35,919 nt of DNA from an uncultured Acidobacteriota bacterium (lineage in GTDB: Bacteria; Acidobacteriota; Vicinamibacteria; Vicinamibacterales; CAVVIG01): the NCBI GenBank assembly GCA_902826465.1, contig CADEEX010000004.1, positions 1-35,919 on the forward strand. The letters run 5' to 3'. The notes under the pieces were generated by a model. The model had not been told where the DNA came from and made no database searches. It worked only from the letters and a program-made list of their open reading frames with translations. Of the stretch, positions 32,849 through 35,919 are shown piece after piece (the stretch's first letter is position 1; each line of letters begins with the position of its first letter). The position numbers and the translations under genes were made by a program.

Positions 32849-34017
32849 TCCAGGACGCCGTCATTGTTTCCGCCGTGCGGACGCCGGTCGGCAAGGCGCC
32901 GAACGGCGTTCTTCGCGGCACGCGCCCGGACGAACTGGCCGCGATTGTCATCGCCGAGGCGTTGAAGCGCGCGCCAGGACTCGACCCCGCGGCGATCGAC
33001 GACGTGATCCTCGGATGCGCGATGCCGGAGGCCGAGCAGGGACTGAACGTCGCCCGCATCGCCAGCCTGCGTGCGGGAGTGCCGGTCACGGCCTCGGCGG
33101 TGACGGTCAACCGGTTCTGCTCGTCGGGTCTCCAGGCCATTGCCTTTGCCGTGGAGCGCATCATCTGCGGATCAGCATCGGCAATCATCGCTGGCGGAAC
33201 GGAGTCGATGAGCCTGATTCCGATGGGTGGCCACACGGTCGCGCCGAATCCGTCGTTGGTACAGCGCTATCCCGACGTCTATCTGACCACAGGCCTGGTC
33301 GCCGAGAACCATGCGCGCGAAGCGGGTATCTCGCGCGAGGCCCAGGACGAGTTCGCCCTGCGCAGCCACCAGCGCGCGTTGGCGGCCATCGACGCCGGAC
33401 GGTTCATCGACGAGATCGTGCCGGTGACCGCACGCATCGTGGACGCCGGCACGGGCCACGTCACCGAACGCCTTGTGACCACCGACGAGGGGCCGCGTCG
33501 CGATTCGACGTCTGACGCGCTCGCGAAGTTGAAGCCGGCGTTTCATGTCAAAGGGAGCGTGACCGCGGGCAACTCGTCGCAGACCAGCGACGGGGCTGCG
33601 GCGGTGGTCGTCACTTCTGCCGCAATCGCGAAGGCCTGTGGGCTGCAGCCCCTCGCCCGCCTCGTCGCGTTCGCGACGGCAGGAGTAGAGCCAGAACGTT
33701 TCGGTATCGGGCCGGTGCCCGCGATCCGTAAGGCGTTGAAGATCGCCGGATTGACACTCGATCAGATTGACCTCGTCGAACTGAATGAAGCGTTCGCGGC
33801 GCAGGTGCTGGCGTGCCTCAAGGAATTGCCGATCGATCCCGATCGGCTGAACGTCAATGGCGGTGCGATCGCGCTCGGACATCCCCTTGGATGCACGGGG
33901 GCCAAGCTGACCGCCACGCTGCTTGCGGAGTTGAAACGACGGAACGGGCGTTACGGCATCGTCTCGATGTGCGTCGGTGGCGGCATGGGCGCTGCCGGCA
34001 TCTTCGAGCGGCTGTAG
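32845..34017 (+). CDS. fadA: Acetyl-CoA acyltransferase (thiolase)
   Basis: A 390-residue thiolase that cleaves 3-ketoacyl-CoA to acetyl-CoA and a shortened acyl-CoA. Cys92 in [11 protein letters not shown] is the acyl-accepting nucleophile; the second active-site set is [26 protein letters not shown] (His) and [14 protein letters not shown] (Cys). Substrate-chain preference cannot be told, but the operon with FadN- and FadE-like genes supports a 3-ketoacyl thiolase. The ATG at 32845 overlaps the preceding stop (ATGA); an upstream in-frame TTG (32836) is less likely. Confidence 0.95.
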   Translation: MIQDAVIVSAVRTPVGKAPNGVLRGTRPDELAAIVIAEALKRAPGLDPAAIDDVILGCAMPEAEQGLNVARIASLRAGVPVTASAVTVNRFCSSGLQAIAFAVERIICGSASAIIAGGTESMSLIPMGGHTVAPNPSLVQRYPDVYLTTGLVAENHAREAGISREAQDEFALRSHQRALAAIDAGRFIDEIVPVTARIVDAGTGHVTERLVTTDEGPRRDSTSDALAKLKPAFHVKGSVTAGNSSQTSDGAAAVVVTSAAIAKACGLQPLARLVAFATAGVEPERFGIGPVPAIRKALKIAGLTLDQIDLVELNEAFAAQVLACLKELPIDPDRLNVNGGAIALGHPLGCTGAKLTATLLAELKRRNGRYGIVSMCVGGGMGAAGIFERL

Positions 34018-34038
34018 TTTTCCCGTGGAGAGTGCGAC

Positions 34039-35820
34039 ATGACCACCCCTTCCACCTCAGTGACGCCTCGCGGCGGCGAGTGGCTGCTCCAACCAACCGA
34101 TTACGCCACCGTCTTCACGCCCGAGCGCCTGTCCGACGATCACCGCCTGGTCGCACGCACCGTGACAGACTTCGTTGAGCAGGAAGTGCTGCCGGTACTC
34201 GATCGGCTCGAGGCCAAGGACTGGGCGCTCTCGCGCCGGCTGCTGCAACGCTGCGGTGAGCTCGGATTGATCGGCGTCGACTCCGCCGAGGCCTACGGCG
34301 GCGCCGATCTCGACAAGATTTCGTCGCTGCTCGTGAGCGAGCGCATCTCGACCGCGGCCTCGTTCGGCCCGACCTTCGGGGCACAGTCGAACCTCACGGC
34401 GCTACCACTGGTGCTCTTTGGCACCGAGGCGCAGAAACAACGATACCTGCCCCGCATCCTCTCCGCGGAGCTCGTCGGCGCGTATTGCCTCAGTGAGCCC
34501 GGCTCGGGGTCAGACGCACTGGGGGCCAGAACCCGTGCCACCCGTCAGGCCGACGGCAGTTTCGTGTTGAACGGCGAGAAGTCGTGGATCACGAATGGCG
34601 GCTTCGCCGACATCTTCATCGTGTTTGCCAAGGTCGACGGCGAGCTCTTCAGCGCATTCATTGTCGAGCGCGCGTTTCCTGGCGTCTCGAGCGGCCAGGA
34701 AGAACACAAGATGGGCCTGCATGGCTCATCGACCACGCCCGTTCTGTTCCAGGACGTGCGCGTGCCGGCGGAGAACCTGCTCGGCGAGGTCGGCAAGGGG
34801 CATCGCATCGCATTCAACGTGCTGAACTTTGCGCGCTTCAAGCTGGGCGCAATGTGCGTCGGCGGTGCGCGCTCGGCGATTGGCGAATCGGCCCGCTACG
34901 CGGCCGAACGACGGCAGTTCGGCCAGGCGATCGCCTCGTTCGGCGCCATCAAGCACAAAATTGGCGAAATGGTCGCGAGAACCTACGCCGCCGAGAGTCT
35001 TGTCTACCGGACGATCGGCGTGATCGAATCGCGCATCAGTGGCACGCCGCACGATCCGGCGGACCAGGCGGTCACGCTGGCGGCGTTCGAAGAATTCGCG
35101 ATCGAGGCCTCGATCGCCAAAGTCGCGGGTAGCGAAGCGATCGACTTCGTGCTCGACGAGAACATCCAGATTCACGGCGGCAACGGCTACGTGCACGACT
35201 ACCCGGCGGAGCGCCACTACCGGGACGCACGGGTGAACCGAATCTTCGAGGGCACCAACGAAATCAACCGTCTGCTGATTCCTGGCATTCTCGCCAAGCG
35301 GGCGGTCAAGGGGGACATCGGCATCATTGCTGCCGCACGAGCGCTCCAGGACGAACTGCTCGGTCCGCCCGCGTTGTCGTCAGGTGGCAGTGGCCCCCTC
35401 GCCACAGAGGGACAGACCATCGCCTCGAGCAAGAAAGCTGCACTGATGGTGCTCGGCGTGGCGATGCAGACGTATCGCGAAGCGCTCGCGGAACATCAGG
35501 AGGTACTGATGCATCTTGCTGACATGCTGATCGACGTCTACTCTGCCGAGAGTGCGTGGCTCCGCGCTGCGGCGGCGCACGGTGGCGGCAAGGCGACGCT
35601 CCATGAAGCGGCGGCCCGTGTCTTCATCAACGACGCGGCGGTGCGCATCGAAACGTCTGGACGACAGGCGCTGGCGGCCATGGTGCAGGGCGACGCTCTG
35701 AGAACAATGCTCGCGGGCTTCAAGCGGTTGTTCAAACAGATGCCCATCGACACCGCCACGCTGCGCCGGCAGCTGGCAGACGCCGCAGTCGCCAAAGGCG
35801 GATGGACCTTCTACAATTAA
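34039..35820 (+). CDS. fadE: Acyl-CoA dehydrogenase (FadE, Bacillus FadE-like)
   Basis: FAD-dependent acyl-CoA dehydrogenase that starts each beta-oxidation turn. Its 593 residues are close to B. subtilis FadE, longer than ordinary short/medium-chain enzymes because of a C-terminal helical extension (after about residue 440). The FAD/substrate signatures are YCLSEPGSGSDALG, WITNGGFADIFIVFAK, RRQFGQAI and NIQIHGGNGYVHDYPAERHYRD; the catalytic glutamate is expected in RIFEGTNEINR. The ATG at 34039 has GGAGAG in the preceding 15 bases. It is the last gene of the operon; the redox partner (ETF) is not in the window. Confidence 0.95.
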   Translation: MTTPSTSVTPRGGEWLLQPTDYATVFTPERLSDDHRLVARTVTDFVEQEVLPVLDRLEAKDWALSRRLLQRCGELGLIGVDSAEAYGGADLDKISSLLVSERISTAASFGPTFGAQSNLTALPLVLFGTEAQKQRYLPRILSAELVGAYCLSEPGSGSDALGARTRATRQADGSFVLNGEKSWITNGGFADIFIVFAKVDGELFSAFIVERAFPGVSSGQEEHKMGLHGSSTTPVLFQDVRVPAENLLGEVGKGHRIAFNVLNFARFKLGAMCVGGARSAIGESARYAAERRQFGQAIASFGAIKHKIGEMVARTYAAESLVYRTIGVIESRISGTPHDPADQAVTLAAFEEFAIEASIAKVAGSEAIDFVLDENIQIHGGNGYVHDYPAERHYRDARVNRIFEGTNEINRLLIPGILAKRAVKGDIGIIAAARALQDELLGPPALSSGGSGPLATEGQTIASSKKAALMVLGVAMQTYREALAEHQEVLMHLADMLIDVYSAESAWLRAAAAHGGGKATLHEAAARVFINDAAVRIETSGRQALAAMVQGDALRTMLAGFKRLFKQMPIDTATLRRQLADAAVAKGGWTFYN

Positions 35821-35827
35821 GGCCATT

Positions 35828-35919
35828 GTGACGATTCCTGCCTTTCACAGACTCGGCGTTCTTCTGGTGGCGACGACGCTGCTGGCGGTGGGATTATTTC
35901 TGGTCGGCTCGGTCGCCTA
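35828..35919 (+). CDS. Partial gene start, N-terminal membrane anchor or signal peptide
   Basis: From a GTG at 35828 the frame stays open to the window end, encoding about 30 residues with a short polar start (MTIPAFHRL) and then a strongly hydrophobic stretch (LVATTLLAVGLFLVGSVA), typical of a signal anchor or Sec signal. A function cannot be given. It begins 7 bases after the fadE stop, so it could be in the same operon. Confidence 0.5.
   Translation, partial: MTIPAFHRLGVLLVATTLLAVGLFLVGSVA

Overview
The window is compact, G+C-rich bacterial chromosome with almost no intergenic space and no recognisable phage, plasmid, CRISPR, tRNA or rRNA content. The MurE meso-diaminopimelate signature (DNPR), a full division/cell-wall (dcw) cluster, a PASTA-tailed FtsI, a fused branched-chain 2-oxoacid dehydrogenase E1 and a fadN/fadA/fadE-type beta-oxidation set suggest a Gram-negative bacterium. 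My best guess, from gene style only, is an Acidobacteriota member of the Vicinamibacteria type; the phylum is not proven by anything in the sequence.

Left end (1-991, + strand): acpS (holo-ACP synthase) and a small SpoVG-like protein, convergent with the block that follows.

Dcw block (992-18006, all - strand, so read from right to left): mraZ, rsmH, ftsL, ftsI, murE, mraY, murD, ftsW, murG, murC, ftsQ, ftsA, ftsZ, then a radical SAM protein. Genes overlap by 1-11 bases or lie a few bases apart. The exceptions are the ftsQ-ftsA and ftsA-ftsZ gaps (about 40-60 bases), a 172-base murD-ftsW gap filled by a striking palindromic element, and a 178-base gap after ftsZ. murF, which normally follows murE, is absent, as are murB and ddl. 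A strong sigma70-type promoter with three 10-base-spaced GTGG boxes, as expected for MraZ autoregulation, precedes mraZ.

Sugar block (18258-22924, + strand, divergent from mraZ): two GT2 polyprenyl-phosphate glycosyltransferases, a nucleotide-sugar SDR whose catalytic Tyr is replaced by Asn, a DegT/DnrJ/EryC1 aminotransferase and a second, intact SDR. All are translationally coupled, as expected for making an amino- or deoxy-sugar and loading a sugar on a lipid carrier.

Middle block (22943-26898): a secreted protein with an STN-like domain and Pro-rich tail, a YqeY-like protein, the lipid II flippase MurJ, a rhomboid protease and a convergent cupin.

Right block (26950-35820, + strand): fused E1 alpha/beta of a branched-chain 2-oxoacid dehydrogenase, then FadN-like hydratase/dehydrogenase, two alpha/beta hydrolases, a thiolase and FadE-like acyl-CoA dehydrogenase. 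Together these describe branched-chain keto-acid and fatty acyl-CoA breakdown. The start of a further membrane or exported protein is cut by the window end.

I did not find a clear-cut new multi-gene system. The most unusual items are the palindromic element between murD and ftsW, the active-site-variant SDR inside the sugar operon, the missing murF, and several promoters placed so close to the start codon that the mRNA would be leaderless or nearly so.
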